Source of the DNA: Mesocentrotus franciscanus
Taxonomy: Eukaryota > Echinodermata > Echinoidea > Camarodonta > Strongylocentrotidae
Direction: 5' to 3'
NCBI GenBank assembly: GCA_037976565.1
Contig: CP137674.1
Coordinates: 8,971,789 to 9,035,788, forward strand
Length of the DNA: 64,000 bases
In this document: positions 34,080-44,739 of the stretch, in pieces
Layout: every line of letters starts with the position of its first letter
Position numbering within the stretch: the first letter of the stretch is position 1
Notes under the pieces: model-generated
What the model was told of the DNA's origin: nothing
Database searches by the model: none
What the model saw: only the letters and a program-made list of their open reading frames with translations
Position numbers and translations under genes: made by a program

Positions 34080-34655
34080 ATCTCTTACTTCAACTATAAA
34101 GTGGTGCAAAAGAAGAAAACACCCGTGTGTATACACATCAAATGATATCATTACTTTTAAGATACATTTGCAATTCCTTTTCAGGTACACATTATTTCCA
34201 AACTTCCAAGGCCTTGCTTCATAACACCACTTTGCCTTTAAACGTATACACAGTATGAAGCCAGAATGAGAGAGCAAGCCATGATATCGCACAATTTGAA
34301 ACTAATCTGGGGCAAATTCACAATGGTCACAACACACCTGGTAGGCCATCCTCCAGACACAGCATGAAGCCTGGTATAATTAGGACTAAGGCCAAGCAGT
34401 GCCCAGCATGAATCCAGATAGCTGGGACTACATGTCATCTCGCTGTGGGCCAAAGGAAGACCTGGAACAGCTGGGGGTCTCACAGAAACGAAGCCAGATG
34501 GACCAAAGATGGGCTCTGATAATAGATTTGAAATGGAATTTTAAAATTGTTTTTGATGAAGAGAGATTCATATTGGAAGAAATAGAAGCCAGCCATAAGA
34601 TTGATTTTCATTAAAAACATATGTGTCGCTCATAAAAGAAATATTTCAGATGCTT
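34080..34655. other. No gene recognised
   Basis: Frames of 60-80 codons on both strands, without motifs. Confidence 0.35.
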
Positions 34656-34662
34656 CTCTTAA

Positions 34663-34867
34663 AGCCCCACTGCACTACTTGTAGCTACTTGCTCCCCCTA
34701 TATAGAAAACAATGCGTTTTTTAGCGGTACCCGTTGGTCCCCCATGATCCTCTTTTTCTTATGTTGATTGAGAGCTGAGTTGATGAGATAACCACAAGTC
34801 CTGCCAGTGACCAGCAGGGAGGTCTAATCCCTCCTGGCCAAAGCCGTCAAACTAGTGCAGACAGGCT
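34663..34867 (+). mobile_element. TTAA MITE, family F4, copy 1
   Basis: TTAA at 34659-34662 and 34868-34871. Ends are AGCCCCACTGCACTAC and, reverse-complemented, AGCCTGTCTGCACTAG. Collinear with 56291-56478, with a few small indels. Confidence 0.85.
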
Positions 34868-35136
34868 TTAAATCTACTCTTTCAATCTTTTTCAGTTCAT
34901 AGCCAGACTGGAAAAGGTGCAAAACAAGAGCCAAATAGTATTGAGTAAAAGGGGATAAAGAAGGAGAAGGGGACAAATGGGGGTACCAGTAGATAAAAAA
35001 GACCCTACCCACTTTCATCAAGCAAATATTTTTGGAAAATTGAGACAGATGAAGTAAAATTACAAATGCAATGCTCTCCATTTCCTTTGATCTTCCTTGA
35101 CATTTGTTAAGAAATAGAAGAGCATTTACTCTTTGA

Positions 35137-35673
35137 TAAAGGTACTATGTCCCATTTGCAGGTCAAAAAAATGAAAAGGTTAAATTCCAATGGCATTTGA
35201 AAGACAATACTTATTTAGAACTTTCCTCAAAACGAAAGGGTTTGAAAATGATTTTTTGTGGGAAAAATAACGACCATTAGTTGTCGAATCGACATAAGTG
35301 ATTGCAATCACTTAAGTAATAGCCTGAATTTCAGACCCTGGTACCGAATGGTCGTACGTTTTGTGTTGCACAAAGATTCAATCAGTTTGATTTTGACCAT
35401 TACAAGTAGTGGGTTATTGATGTAGACAAATGCTCATGTACCTGTTACAGCTCATTTTATGTATGTTATTACCAAGGAAAAAGATGTCAGTCAGTCACTC
35501 AATAGTGTCTGACAGGGAAGTCTAGAAAGTAAACGGGTTTCCTTGCATAATTTGAATACTAGGACACTGCTAATGTTTAAATTTCACAGAAAGGACATAC
35601 ATGACATATTCATAATTCCTGCAAAGTTCTACAGAATTTGATGTTGGCTGCAAAAGGTACATAGTATCTTTAA
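35137..35673 (+). mobile_element. TTAA MITE, family F2, copy 1
   Basis: Left GATAAAGGTACTATGTCCC and right GTACATAGTATCTTTAA fit the family. The left TTAA has mutated to ATAA-like. Body collinear with 46450-46981 and, inverted, 44113-44639. The internal frame seen in the other copies is broken here. Confidence 0.8.
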
Positions 35674-35679
35674 AGTAGA

Positions 35680-36040
35680 ACTCAGTTAGCACCTTTCTGG
35701 CTCTGAGCAGTCTTTCCTTGTTAACCCATTAGAGCATATTTGATTTTTAGTTAACACATACTTTCCATTTTCTTGAAACAGACTTTTCTTGTTGTTAGTA
35801 TTCTATGGGTAAGCTTAATAGTTTCATGTTCAAGTTCAAGTTCATATGTGCATCATCGAGCCTAGGCCTCTACCATCATCTGCAGTTCTGCACCTTGGAT
35901 GGGGTATTGAAAGGGAGGATTCCAGATATGACAGTTGTAAGATGTAAGATGGAGGGATAGAATATCAAACTTGGGGCCTCCGAAATCTAAAAATAAATGT
36001 GCCATCACTTGTCAGCGAGAGAAAGATGAGCCGTGGGATT
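35680..36040. other. No gene recognised
   Basis: Contains GTTCAAGTTCAAGTTCA (35826-35842), a 6-bp tandem. Nothing else supportable. Confidence 0.4.
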
Positions 36041-36046
36041 TGAAGG

Positions 36047-36440
36047 CAGATCTACCGGGCTGACAGGCTGAAGATTCGGTTGCAAATCATTGCGATTTAC
36101 TGGAGGTATTGCCGTCTTTTTTGCCAAGCACCCGTGGAAGTTTCATTTTACAGGGTGTGTAGAAAAAATAGATTGAACAAATAGTATACACATCATCTAA
36201 ATATGTATGTCTTGATAATTATGCACTGTTTTATGCAGGTAGATCTAGCTAGCAAGGGCTGACAGGCTAAAGATTTGGTTACCAATCATCGTGGTGTTCA
36301 GCGAACACTACAGGAGTTTCATTTTACAGGGTGTGTAGAAAAGTGTACACATCATCTTTTAAGTATTACATGTCTTGATTTGGTAGGTAGATCTAGAAGA
36401 GGCTGCCAGTCTCCAGATTCAGTTGTAAATCTTTACTTTT
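36047..36440 (+). repeat. Tandem repeat, about 190-bp unit, 2.3 copies
   Basis: Units start at GTAGATCTA-type sequence near 36047, 36240 and 36388, with GGCTGACAGGCT, AAGATTCGGTT, TTTCATTTTACAGGGTGTGT and ACACATCATCT in order. The 123-codon frame at 36275-36646 crosses from this array into a CT tract. Confidence 0.7.
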
Positions 36441-36734
36441 CTCTCTCATTTTCTCAATTTCTATCTCCACCTCCATCTCTCATCTCTCTCTCTCTCTCTC
36501 TTCCTTTCATTATGTCTTATTTAATTTTTCCACATATCATAGAATATTTGTGTGTTTATTCAAAGGAGATCAATTTGTTGATTAGTAATAATTTTATAGA
36601 AGACAACATTAGAAACAATCTAACTTTATATGACTATCACTGCTAAGAAAATCATATAAATTGATATTCTGATAGATATATTTTTTCATGGCAACAGGCT
36701 TGTAATTTCTACAGCCAGAGATTATCAACATCAT

Positions 36735-37058
36735 ATAAATGTATGTTTGTTACAAGACTCTGTGACAGACGAATTCCCAGTTTCAACACAAATTACCCAT
36801 GACCTATTTTCCAGAATCCGATCTGCTCTTGCCATGAAACCCTACACCCAAGTCATAATTTCTGCTCAAAATCTAAAACTTTCAGATAATATTCTGTCTG
36901 GTCAGTCTCAGGGTGGCCTTAAAAACTTCAATATTTACAAGAAATTGGCTAAATATCAAATTGAATTTTATTCCCAGTGGCTCTCAGGCTCAATCACCAC
37001 TACCATTAATACAATCTATCTGATTTGTAGCTTGTTCAGACTAAGCAAATTTATCTGA
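36735..37058 (+). other. Unidentified open frame
   Basis: About 103 codons of protein-like composition (DSVTDEFPVSTQITHDLFS, then IRSALAMKPYTQVIIS, then NILSGQSQGGLKNF). No family was recognised. Acceptor-like CATGGCAACAG and TTTCTACAG lie upstream at about 36700-36715. It could be a decayed transposon protein, an exon, or chance. Confidence 0.2.
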
Positions 37059-37099
37059 AACTTGTATAAAGAAAAGTTGTAAAAAGATCACCCTACATG

Positions 37100-37340
37100 T
37101 ATAGCGAAAGGTGCGTACAGACTAGATAACGACTTCATAAAGGAACTAGCTTTTAAGAGGTCGATTGACAGGACACCTGGCCAATCATCAGTGCCCGTTC
37201 ACAACAGGCCCCACCCAATTTAACGATTTTTGTACGATACAACGTTCTGACTGGACCCTGATTCTTTATCGAGTTTTCGTCCGAAAAGATGCTCATACGT
37301 GCGTTTCGTTATACGATGTTTCGTTGTATGTGATGTTTAT
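37100..37340 (+). repeat. Fragment related to the 14870-15338 element
   Basis: GCGTTTCGTTATACGATGTT (about 37299-37318) repeats the CGTTTCGTTATACG motif of 15195-15225. The surrounding sequence is too diverged to set borders. Confidence 0.35.
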
Positions 37341-37560
37341 TCATATGACGTTCAGAATAGGTAAAAGGTAATTACTTATCGTATAGAGTAGATTCTTGTA
37401 TCGTATAGCTATAAAATGAATTCTGGTTATCTGAATGCAGGATTAATGTGATATATGAGAGTTGCCCATCGTTAGTTATCTTTACTATGGGAGGAAGAAA
37501 CAATTACAGTTTAATAGAACTGATGAAAGGCAGTAGTTTTTTTTTAATTAACGAACATAT

Positions 37561-37850
37561 CGTTGCCTGGCTGGCAGAAGGGCGTTAGCTCGATTTTCAG
37601 GTAAAAAATGAAGCGCTAAGCAGAAGGGCGTTAGCACTAAATCGCCTCAAACTTTTATAAAACTGACTTATTTCAGAAAAAAAATTGGGGTCGTGTTCTA
37701 CTATAACATTTCTATTAGTCTTCTAAGATTTAAACCAATTTTCGGGAAGGAAAGCAGTTTAAATATAAAAGAAATCTTTAAATGCGATTAATTTGAAAGG
37801 TAGTTTTTGAGTTTCTCGCGCGCTAACGCCCTTCTGCCAGCCGGGCGACG
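37561..37850. mobile_element. MITE with 29-bp TIRs (AGAAGGGCGTTAGC)
   Basis: Left CGTTGCCTGGCTGGCAGAAG continuing to GGCGTTAGC. Right, reverse-complemented, CGTCGCCCGGCTGGCAGAAG continuing the same way. Flanked by ATAT on both sides (37557-37560, 37851-37854). A second CAGAAGGGCGTTAGC lies at 37620. The core is shared with the small fold-backs at 38.4, 40.5 and 48.0 kb. Confidence 0.8.
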
Positions 37851-37854
37851 ATAT

Positions 37855-38395
37855 ATGTATGTCTCTCAAGCTATAAATCATTTTGTATTTCAAATTATTT
37901 TTAGGATTTCATTAAAATTCACCTAAGAGTGAATAAAATATGTCATATTTCAAAGATTTTCAATGTTAATATTCTTAATTCTTCTTATTTCTAAAGATAG
38001 AAACATCAATTAAAGCCTATACATGTTTAACATGGCATTTCAGCAAGACTCTCTCCAACAAATTTATGCTCCAATACTTCATTACTACCAACAAACAAAC
38101 AATTTTTTCCAAATCATATCTGCAGACTACCGTATGCAGCTATTCTCAATACATGGAATTAGAGTATATATTCTCTTAATCTAAAATAAGATAACTTGAG
38201 ATAAAACTCTTACAAAGTGTATTGTACATGAAAATGAAAGTGTTTCCAATGGTAAAAAGAAAAAAACAAGTCTTGCCTTGATTTCTAACTCTAGTACCGG
38301 TACTAGCATGGTTAACCACCTAAGTGCCACAAAGCCACAAACGTAATTGAATTTGCGCATCATACATTTGCAGGTAGTACTGACGAGGCCACATT
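37855..38395. other. No gene recognised
   Basis: AT-rich sequence between MITE-like elements. The 60-codon minus frame at 38181-38363 has no motif. Confidence 0.4.
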
Positions 38396-38398
38396 GTC

Positions 38399-38545
38399 TG
38401 TTTGGAGCTAAAAGGACATTAACTCATATACTTTAAACACAGAGTTAACTCCCTTCTGGAACCCAACAGATAATATATGCTGAGAGCCAGTATGTATCCT
38501 TATCTGAGCTAACGCCCTTCTGGCTCTCATTAGACAATGTCCTCA
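38399..38545. repeat. Two small fold-backs, AGAAGGG-type
   Basis: First: GAGCTAAAAGGACATTAACTC pairs with GAGTTAACTCCCTTCTGG. Second: TGAGAGCCAG pairs with CTGGCTCTCA, with CTAACGCCCTTCTGG on the right. Related units occur at 40436-40610, 40670-40700/41465-41545 and 47990-48075. Confidence 0.55.
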
Positions 38546-38659
38546 TGCTTGCAAATATTATACATGTATTCATACAAAATTAATAATCAATAGAAATTCA
38601 CTTTGTATGTAAAAAAATTATTTAAAACTAGACATGTAATACTTGTTAATAACAAGTAT

Positions 38660-40413
38660 AGGTGGGCTGTTCCAAGTGCATGCCGCACATGTTTAGTGAC
38701 ATACTAAGTAGTTAAGATAACATTGGCATTATTTGACCTCATTTTTTTGAAATAATCCTCTCATTCAGGTCTATTAGTGTGCCAAATTTCAAGTCTATAC
38801 AAAGCATGGTTTTAGAGAAACCATGTACAGTATATTTGACCTTTGACCCTCAAATCTAAATATCAAAATGACATATGCATTTTCTAAATTTTGTTTTTTA
38901 TAAGAAATCATATCTCCGACTCATACTCTATTCAACTATAAATACAAAAATTAATACACGACAAGGACTCAGATTTCCCATAGGGTTGTACTCAAACGAT
39001 TGACATTTTTCTCCCATAGATATAACACGCAAAATTAGGCATTTTATTACATTGTTTGTGATTGTATATGATAATATGTTATAATAGTCGAAGAAGATCA
39101 TAAAATCAAATTCAAAACGACGGCAACCAAAAAAAAAAAATGGGAGGCAAGTGCTATGACCACTACACCAAAATAATCCCCATAGACATTACACGTGAAC
39201 GGAAAATAGAATTCTCAAATCCCACTTTGCAAGTGAAATATGAGCATGATCCCGGCATCTGATCTAAAAATAAAGTGCACATTATTGTCTCAGCTACAAC
39301 ATACTCGAAGTTCAGCGAAAACGAAACTAAAACGACGGAGAAATTGCTCGCGAAAGACGGGAATGTAGAATCCAGTTTTGAAAAAAGTCATCTCCCATAG
39401 AGAATACACGCAAAATGTGAAAAATTGACATGCCTCCTTTAATCACAAAAGTACGCCATGATGCCTTTGTCAAAATGAAAAAGTGTGTAGTTGCATTTGT
39501 AGAGAATTATCAAAATTTGGAAGAAAATCGATCAATATTTACAGAGATACAATCAATTTTCAATAAATATGCTGACGTCATAATATGCAAATTCGTATTT
39601 TGAGTTCGGAGGCCATTATGATGACGTCATGAGTTAATTGAGGGTCAAATGAGACATTAAATCATATCTCCGACTCATAATCTATCCAAATATGAAAAAA
39701 ATTTGGAGTTCCCATCCATTCTGAAGAGTTACAATGAAGTTTGTATAGGCATGTTTTTGCCCATATATGCTATGTATTACAAGAGCTCGCGCACGGACAT
39801 GTTTCTTGAACGGACGCTCATTGCGTTATTACTGATCAGAAAAAGGTGAACAAGGTATCAAAATGCTTGGAAAAATGTGCAAAATATGGTGACAGAGAAA
39901 ATTTGGCGATTCTATGTTGCAAAATGCCAGTACGCGCAAAAACGCGCGTGCATGTGCGTGTTTTTTGCGAAATGCTTAAAATGGCCTGAAACGTATCCAA
40001 AATGAATTTGAGACGATTTGGAGCATTTTAAAATTTTGCGCGCGCGCTTACGCGCGGACGCATGCGCGCGTTTTTGACCTGAAATTGACCGGACGGATAT
40101 TGACCTTGATCATGATAAATATGAATGAGAAACGACTTTTCGTTATGAAGATATGATCATGAGTAGATTTTCAGAAAATTTCACAAAATGGCGCCTAGAT
40201 GACGTCATCAGTCAAGGTCAAGGTTGAAAACCTTATTTTGCTTTGGCCATATGCCTATACATAAGTGTGCCAAATTTCAAGGCATTTGATTTAACCATTT
40301 TCAAGTTATCGTGCTAACAAAACAGTGATTGGAAATAAGAAAAATAAAGAAATAAATAATAAAGGCAATTTTAACGAAAACATAAGGTGGTCTGTATTAT
40401 ATACAGCCCACCT
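38660..40413. mobile_element. 1.75-kb non-coding element with AGGTGGGCTGT ends
   Basis: AGGTGGGCTGT at 38660 is inverted as ACAGCCCACCT at 40403-40413. The right end itself is a 29-bp hairpin (AGGTGGTCTGTAT with ATACAGCCCACCT). GTGCCAAATTTCAAG and ATATCTCCGACTCATA segments occur twice inside, near the two ends. GC-rich CGCGCGC patches and TGACGTCAT lie within. No coding frame of note. Superfamily unknown; no target duplication could be set. Confidence 0.6.
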
Positions 40414-40435
40414 GAAAAAAGCCAGAAGAGTGTTA

Positions 40436-40610
40436 TCTATTAGAACTTATCCTAGAGTTAGAGCCCTTAAAACTCTCAGCAGATCCATAGGTTTCCAGCT
40501 CTTACATTGTATATATCATCTCCTGAGAGCATAAAGGGCATTAACTCTACATAAATTCATGTCAGTTAATGCGCTTCTGACTCTTATCATACAAAGCTGC
40601 ATGCACAATA
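40436..40610. repeat. Small fold-backs, AGAAGGG-type
   Basis: CTAGAGTTAGAGCCCTTAAA near 40450, and CTGAGAGCATAAAGGGCATT pairing with CAGTTAATGCGCTTCTGAC at 40522-40596. Confidence 0.5.
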
Positions 40611-40707
40611 AATATTTATATTTACAGTAGTGAACAAAATTACATTGTCTCTGACCATAAAAATCTGTCTGCTGAGAGCCATAAGGGGGGTAACTTTAAG
40701 CACTTAA

Positions 40708-41095
40708 AGATAAAGTTGAGTTCTGGTCATGCGATTGCATTGTGAAAGAAACGGTGTGGAATCGATCAGAAAAGTTGATCATCTAGCATATACGGTAAGT
40801 ATTGGTGTGTACTGCAAGGTTCTGGAATCATCAAAATGATAAGAAATTTGGCCCAGTCTTGGTAAAGTTACAAGCACTGTACACAGAAATATGTATATGG
40901 GACTACACGAACATGTGGCATAAAAATCCGTCCCGATTTTTATGCTGTTGCATGCCATATTTAGAATATTAAGGCATTTGAGGAGCCATGCTTTTCAGGG
41001 TACATTTTTTATCTGATGTTCTTCCACACTTGCATAATAACAATGATAACACTCACAAATTATTTTGCAGCTCTTCCCAGAACTCAACCTTCTCT
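40708..41095 (+). mobile_element. TTAA MITE F1 subfamily B, complete
   Basis: TTAA at 40704-40707 and 41096-41099. Left AGATAAAGTTGAGTTCTGG; right, reverse-complemented, AGAGAAGGTTGAGTTCTGG. The first 210 bp match subfamily A closely, but after GGGACTAC the sequence is unrelated to A and matches 63374-63756. Confidence 0.9.
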
Positions 41096-41099
41096 TTAA

Positions 41100-41456
41100 A
41101 GCCTCTCTAAATTGTTGGCAGCCCCCAAAATTTGATGGCAAAATTTCACTTCAATTGTACAATGAAGTGAAAGAAGATGACATTTAACACTGAATTCTGC
41201 AAGGATTCTCAAAACAAATGTGTTTGAAGCCGAATATTGATGAAAGAATACAAAAATTAGGTTTTCTGCGTACAACAGAAAAACTAAAGTCTATATTCTT
41301 TCATCAATATTTGGATTCAAACACATTTATTTTGAAAATCCTTGCAGAATTATGTGTTAAATAACATCCTCTTTCACATTATTATAACATTTAAGTAAAA
41401 TCTTTTCATCAATTTTGTTTGCGACTTTTGGGGCACCCAACACTTTAAGAAGGGCT
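41100..41456. mobile_element. TTAA MITE, family F6, full-length palindrome
   Basis: It uses the right TTAA of the neighbouring MITE (41096-41099) as its left target, with TTAA again at 41457-41460. The two halves are inverted copies over about 170 bp. The inner pairs include AACAAATGTGTTTGAA and TTCAAACACATTTATT, and TATTGATGAAAGAATA and TATTCTTTCATCAATA. The loop is about 10 bases near 41271-41281. Confidence 0.85.
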
Positions 41457-41464
41457 TTAAAATA

Positions 41465-41975
41465 GAGTTAATGATGCCTATAAGGGAGTTAAACCGGTTA
41501 AATGAATAAATAACATAGATAAATAAATAAAAATAATGCCCTTATAGCACTCAACAGATGATAGAATAGGTTCCCAAGCTCTCTTCATACTTATACATTT
41601 TCAGAATGTGAACACGATCTCCTCGGGAAAATGCCTGATCAAAAGGTATCCCATCTTTCAAAAGTTGGGAACAAATTTCTTCAATTACAGATCTCTCGAC
41701 ACAGCCACGGCATCATATGGGTCAGGGCATTATGGGAATGAGAGCATATGACAAGACCACAGGTCAGGTGTCACAGCACTTTTATCTGGGAGAATTAGGA
41801 CAGAGTTGTGTTTCCATAGTTGTTCTGGACGTTATTAAATCTACAAAGTTTTAATACAGAGTGTAGTGAACGATATATGTTGGCTTTCGATTCATACATT
41901 ATGCCCTCCCTAATGATGACAATAATAATAATAATGATATTAATAATAGCAACAATATTAATAGTAATTATTAAC
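41465..41975. other. Right part of an interrupted fold-back, then AT-rich DNA
   Basis: CCTATAAGGGAGTTAAACC and TGCCCTTATAGCACTCAACAG continue the fold-back theme broken at 40703 by the two MITEs. A TAA/AAT run lies at 41918-41965. The opposed 70-86-codon frames are low-complexity. Confidence 0.4.
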
Positions 41976-41994
41976 TGTATCAGACATCTGAGCA

Positions 41995-42600
41995 GGGCAA
42001 TTTTCAAATGTTATTGCCCTCGAAGTTTAATTGATAAGCCAACAGAACTCTGGGTGAAAAAAATATTGACCGCTCAGTAAAGTCAATGGGATTTTGTGTG
42101 TAATTTGCCGGTCAATAATAATACACAGTTTAATAACCAATGAACAAATATTATTGCCTGATCAGAAAGGTCAATGGCAAAATGCATTTTAAACTAGCAG
42201 GCAATAATGTAGAGCTACATCCAGGTATTTTGTAATTTTCATTGCGCATCTATTACGTGTATGAGAACCTGCGCACTTTGCGCGCAATCTATTGTGATGT
42301 AATAATCACACCCAAGGCGCACTGTTCGCAGCGTATCGAAAATTTTCATAAGCACTGGTGTGACAATGTTTTTGCAACTTTTCATGCTAGGAACCCTGTG
42401 CAGTGTAGGCTACTGTATATATTTTACATAATTTAAGAGTATAAGATATTAGAAGTTTCTTGTTTGCTCTAGATGTCTGATGTCGTTAATGATAGTAATA
42501 TTGACTGCCTTCAGGGCAATATGACTTGTCATATATCACCCTCACCTTTGGTTCGGGCAATATATGTCGAATTGCCCTGAAGGCAGTCAATATTACTTAA
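41995..42600. repeat. Cluster of four small fold-backs with ATTGCC stems
   Basis: Hairpins at 41995-42019 (GGGCAAT/ATTGCCC), 42064-42120 (TATTGACCG/CGGTCAATA), 42149-42209 (ATTATTGCCTG/CAGGCAATAAT) and 42494-42597. The last has perfect 27-base arms beginning AGTAATATTGACTGCCTTCA. The ATTG(A/C)CC theme and adjacent TCAATGG are shared. A 64-codon frame at 42242-42436 is unrecognised. Confidence 0.7.
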
Positions 42601-42836
42601 ATGTCTTATATATCCAGGGTAGCCCCATCAGTATCAATACTGTTCTCCTTAAGGGCCCTGCATCATATTATTACCCTGGCTTTAATATAACAGCACTTTC
42701 TTCGCATCTCTAAATGAGGCCACATTTTCACATTATTTATGGAGTCTCACTTAAAATTCATCTTGTTTGAGGTGGGAAAAAAACATATTTCTACTGCCTA
42801 GCCTAATGACAGGCAACAGAACTACCTCTTTATGCA

Positions 42837-43835
42837 GGCGTCACTCTGTGGCCTGGACCCCCCCTCCTCAGGTCATCACCTTTCTTCACCTGAGCCAATT
42901 ATTTGTAACCTCAGGGTTTCACCATCACTTCATGTGCTTTACAAAAAAAAAGGCAAAGCATCACTCTTATCAGCAAATGTGTTAGTCCAGGCTTCACCCT
43001 TTGAATTATTTGCATAGGTGATGCTTCACTTTTGTCAGTTTTACATAGGTGAGGCTTCACTTGTGTCAGTTTTCCATAGGTGAGGCTTCACCTATAAATA
43101 TAAAATATAGGCTAAGTTTTATGCACAGATTTCGTTTATAATAATCAATCGTAAAACAGGGTCGGAGTAGTACCGTCTCAAAATGATCGGAAAACTCTGA
43201 ACTTTCTATTTTTTTTCAACTCACCTCGCAAAAACTTGGGGCCAAAACTTGGCACGATCTGCGCTGCGCATGCTGGGTACAATACCGACAGCTCGTAGGC
43301 TACTAGTCTCGTTCCAGACTTGAGGCTGGCCTTTCAGGCACGTATACTCACTGATCTCTACCCAATTTGGTAGAGATCAGTGCGTATACTGCGAATACTC
43401 ACGCAACTAGTTATGTGTAGGAGACTAGTAGACTACTCAGCGATCTGGTGAAATCTCGAAATCAGTTTCGCTGGAGAAAAGTTCGGTGACCTCAGGACGA
43501 TCACTCTGCGAGTGCATGAGTGACCGGAATAACGCACGATTTCGACATGATTTCGACATATTTTCGACGCGACCGGTAGTGGCTTCGATGTCACATCACC
43601 TGAACAAACAAGGCGACCGATTGGATTCGATGTCACATCACCAGAAAAAACAAATTACTCGTCAAAGCTTCACACATTTCATCAATTTGTATAGTAAAGC
43701 TTCACCCAATGAAGAAAAACGTACGTTAGGACTTCACTACAACAACAAATAGGTCAGGGTCAGGCTTAGGCGTCGAGTCGACGTCGATATTTGGCGACCT
43801 CTGAGGAGGGTGGGTCCAGGCCACAGAGTGACCCT
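42837..43835. mobile_element. 999-bp TIR element with TGCA target duplication
   Basis: Ends GGCGTCACTCTGTGGCCTGG and, reverse-complemented, AGGGTCACTCTGTGGCCTGG, with about 42 bp of similarity. TGCA is on both sides (42833-42836, 43836-43839). Inside are reiterated GTGAGGCTTCAC units near 43020-43090 and two GATGTCACATCACC units near 43588 and 43631. A nested hairpin is at 43303-43437. No transposase is encoded. Confidence 0.8.
43303..43437. repeat. Nested hairpin inside the 999-bp element
   Basis: Outer pair GTAGGCTACTAGTCTC / GAGACTAGTAGACTAC. Inner pair GTATACTCACTGATCTCTAC / GTAGAGATCAGTGCGTATAC around a loop of about 8 bases. Confidence 0.75.
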
Positions 43836-44016
43836 TGCATTAATCAATAGCTATCAGCTTACTCAATAAGATAATAAAACAAAATTCTATTAATATTAAA
43901 CCATTGAATCAACAAATACCGGTATGTGTTTTACTACAATTCTATATCAGGCAATCACTCAATTTGTGCAGTTATTTCCTCAGTTCTATAGTATATATAT
44001 ATAGAGAGAGAGAGAG

Positions 44017-44735
44017 GTGTGATGGTCTAGTGGATAAGTCATCAGACTGTGGATCACATGGTCTGCGGTTCAAGTCCCGCCAAAGCTCTAATGTCCTTTG
44101 GAAAGACATTAAAGATACTATGTCCCTTTTGCAGCCAACATCAAATTCTGTAGAACTTTGCAGGAATTATGAATATGTCATGTATGTCCTATCTGTGAAA
44201 TTTAAACGTTAGCAGTGTCCTAATATTCAAATTATGCAAGGAAACCTGTTTACTTGCTAGACTTCACTGTCAGACACTATTGAGTGACTGACTGGCTTTT
44301 TTCATCTTTGGTAATAACATACATAAAATGAGCTGTAAAGGGTACATGAGCATTTGTCTACATCAATAACCCACTTCTTGTAATGGCCAAAATTAAACTG
44401 ATTGAATCTTTGCAGCATAAAACGTACGACCATTCGGTACAATGGTCTGAAAATCAGACTATTACTTACTGGCTCTATAGCTCCTAAGTCGATTCGACAA
44501 CTAATAGTCGTTATTTTCCCACTTAAAGACATTTTCAAGCCGCCCTTTTTTTAGGGAAGTTCTAAATTGGTATTGTCTTTCAAATGCCGTTGAAATTTAA
44601 CCTTTTCATTTTTTGGCCTGCAAATGGGACATAGTACCTTTAATCTACATTTGTCCCTCTCCACCCAGGTGTTATGTGTGCCCATAGGAAGGAATTCCTT
44701 GAACTCTGCATGCAAGCACCAAAAATGCAGGTGCC
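44017..44735 (+). mobile_element. tRNA-derived SINE interrupted by a MITE
   Basis: A box TGGTCTAGTGG at 44023-44033 and B box GGTTCAAGTCC at 44067-44077, the best pol III promoter in the window. The SINE runs to the TTAA at 44109-44112 and resumes after 44643 with CTACATTTGTCCCTCTCCAC. That join is continuous in the related SINE at 9776. A (TA)n/(GA)n microsatellite (43990-44016) abuts its 5' end. Confidence 0.85.
44113..44639 (-). mobile_element. TTAA MITE, family F2, copy 2, inside a SINE
   Basis: TTAA at 44109-44112 and 44640-44643. On the minus strand it starts AGGTACTATGTCCCATTTGC and ends at AGATACTATGTCCC (reverse complement). The minus-strand frame at 44302-44538 (MKMSLSGKITTISCRI...) has a counterpart in copy 3 at 46553-46792, explained by recent common origin of the copies. 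Confidence 0.92.
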
Positions 44736-44739
44736 CAAA

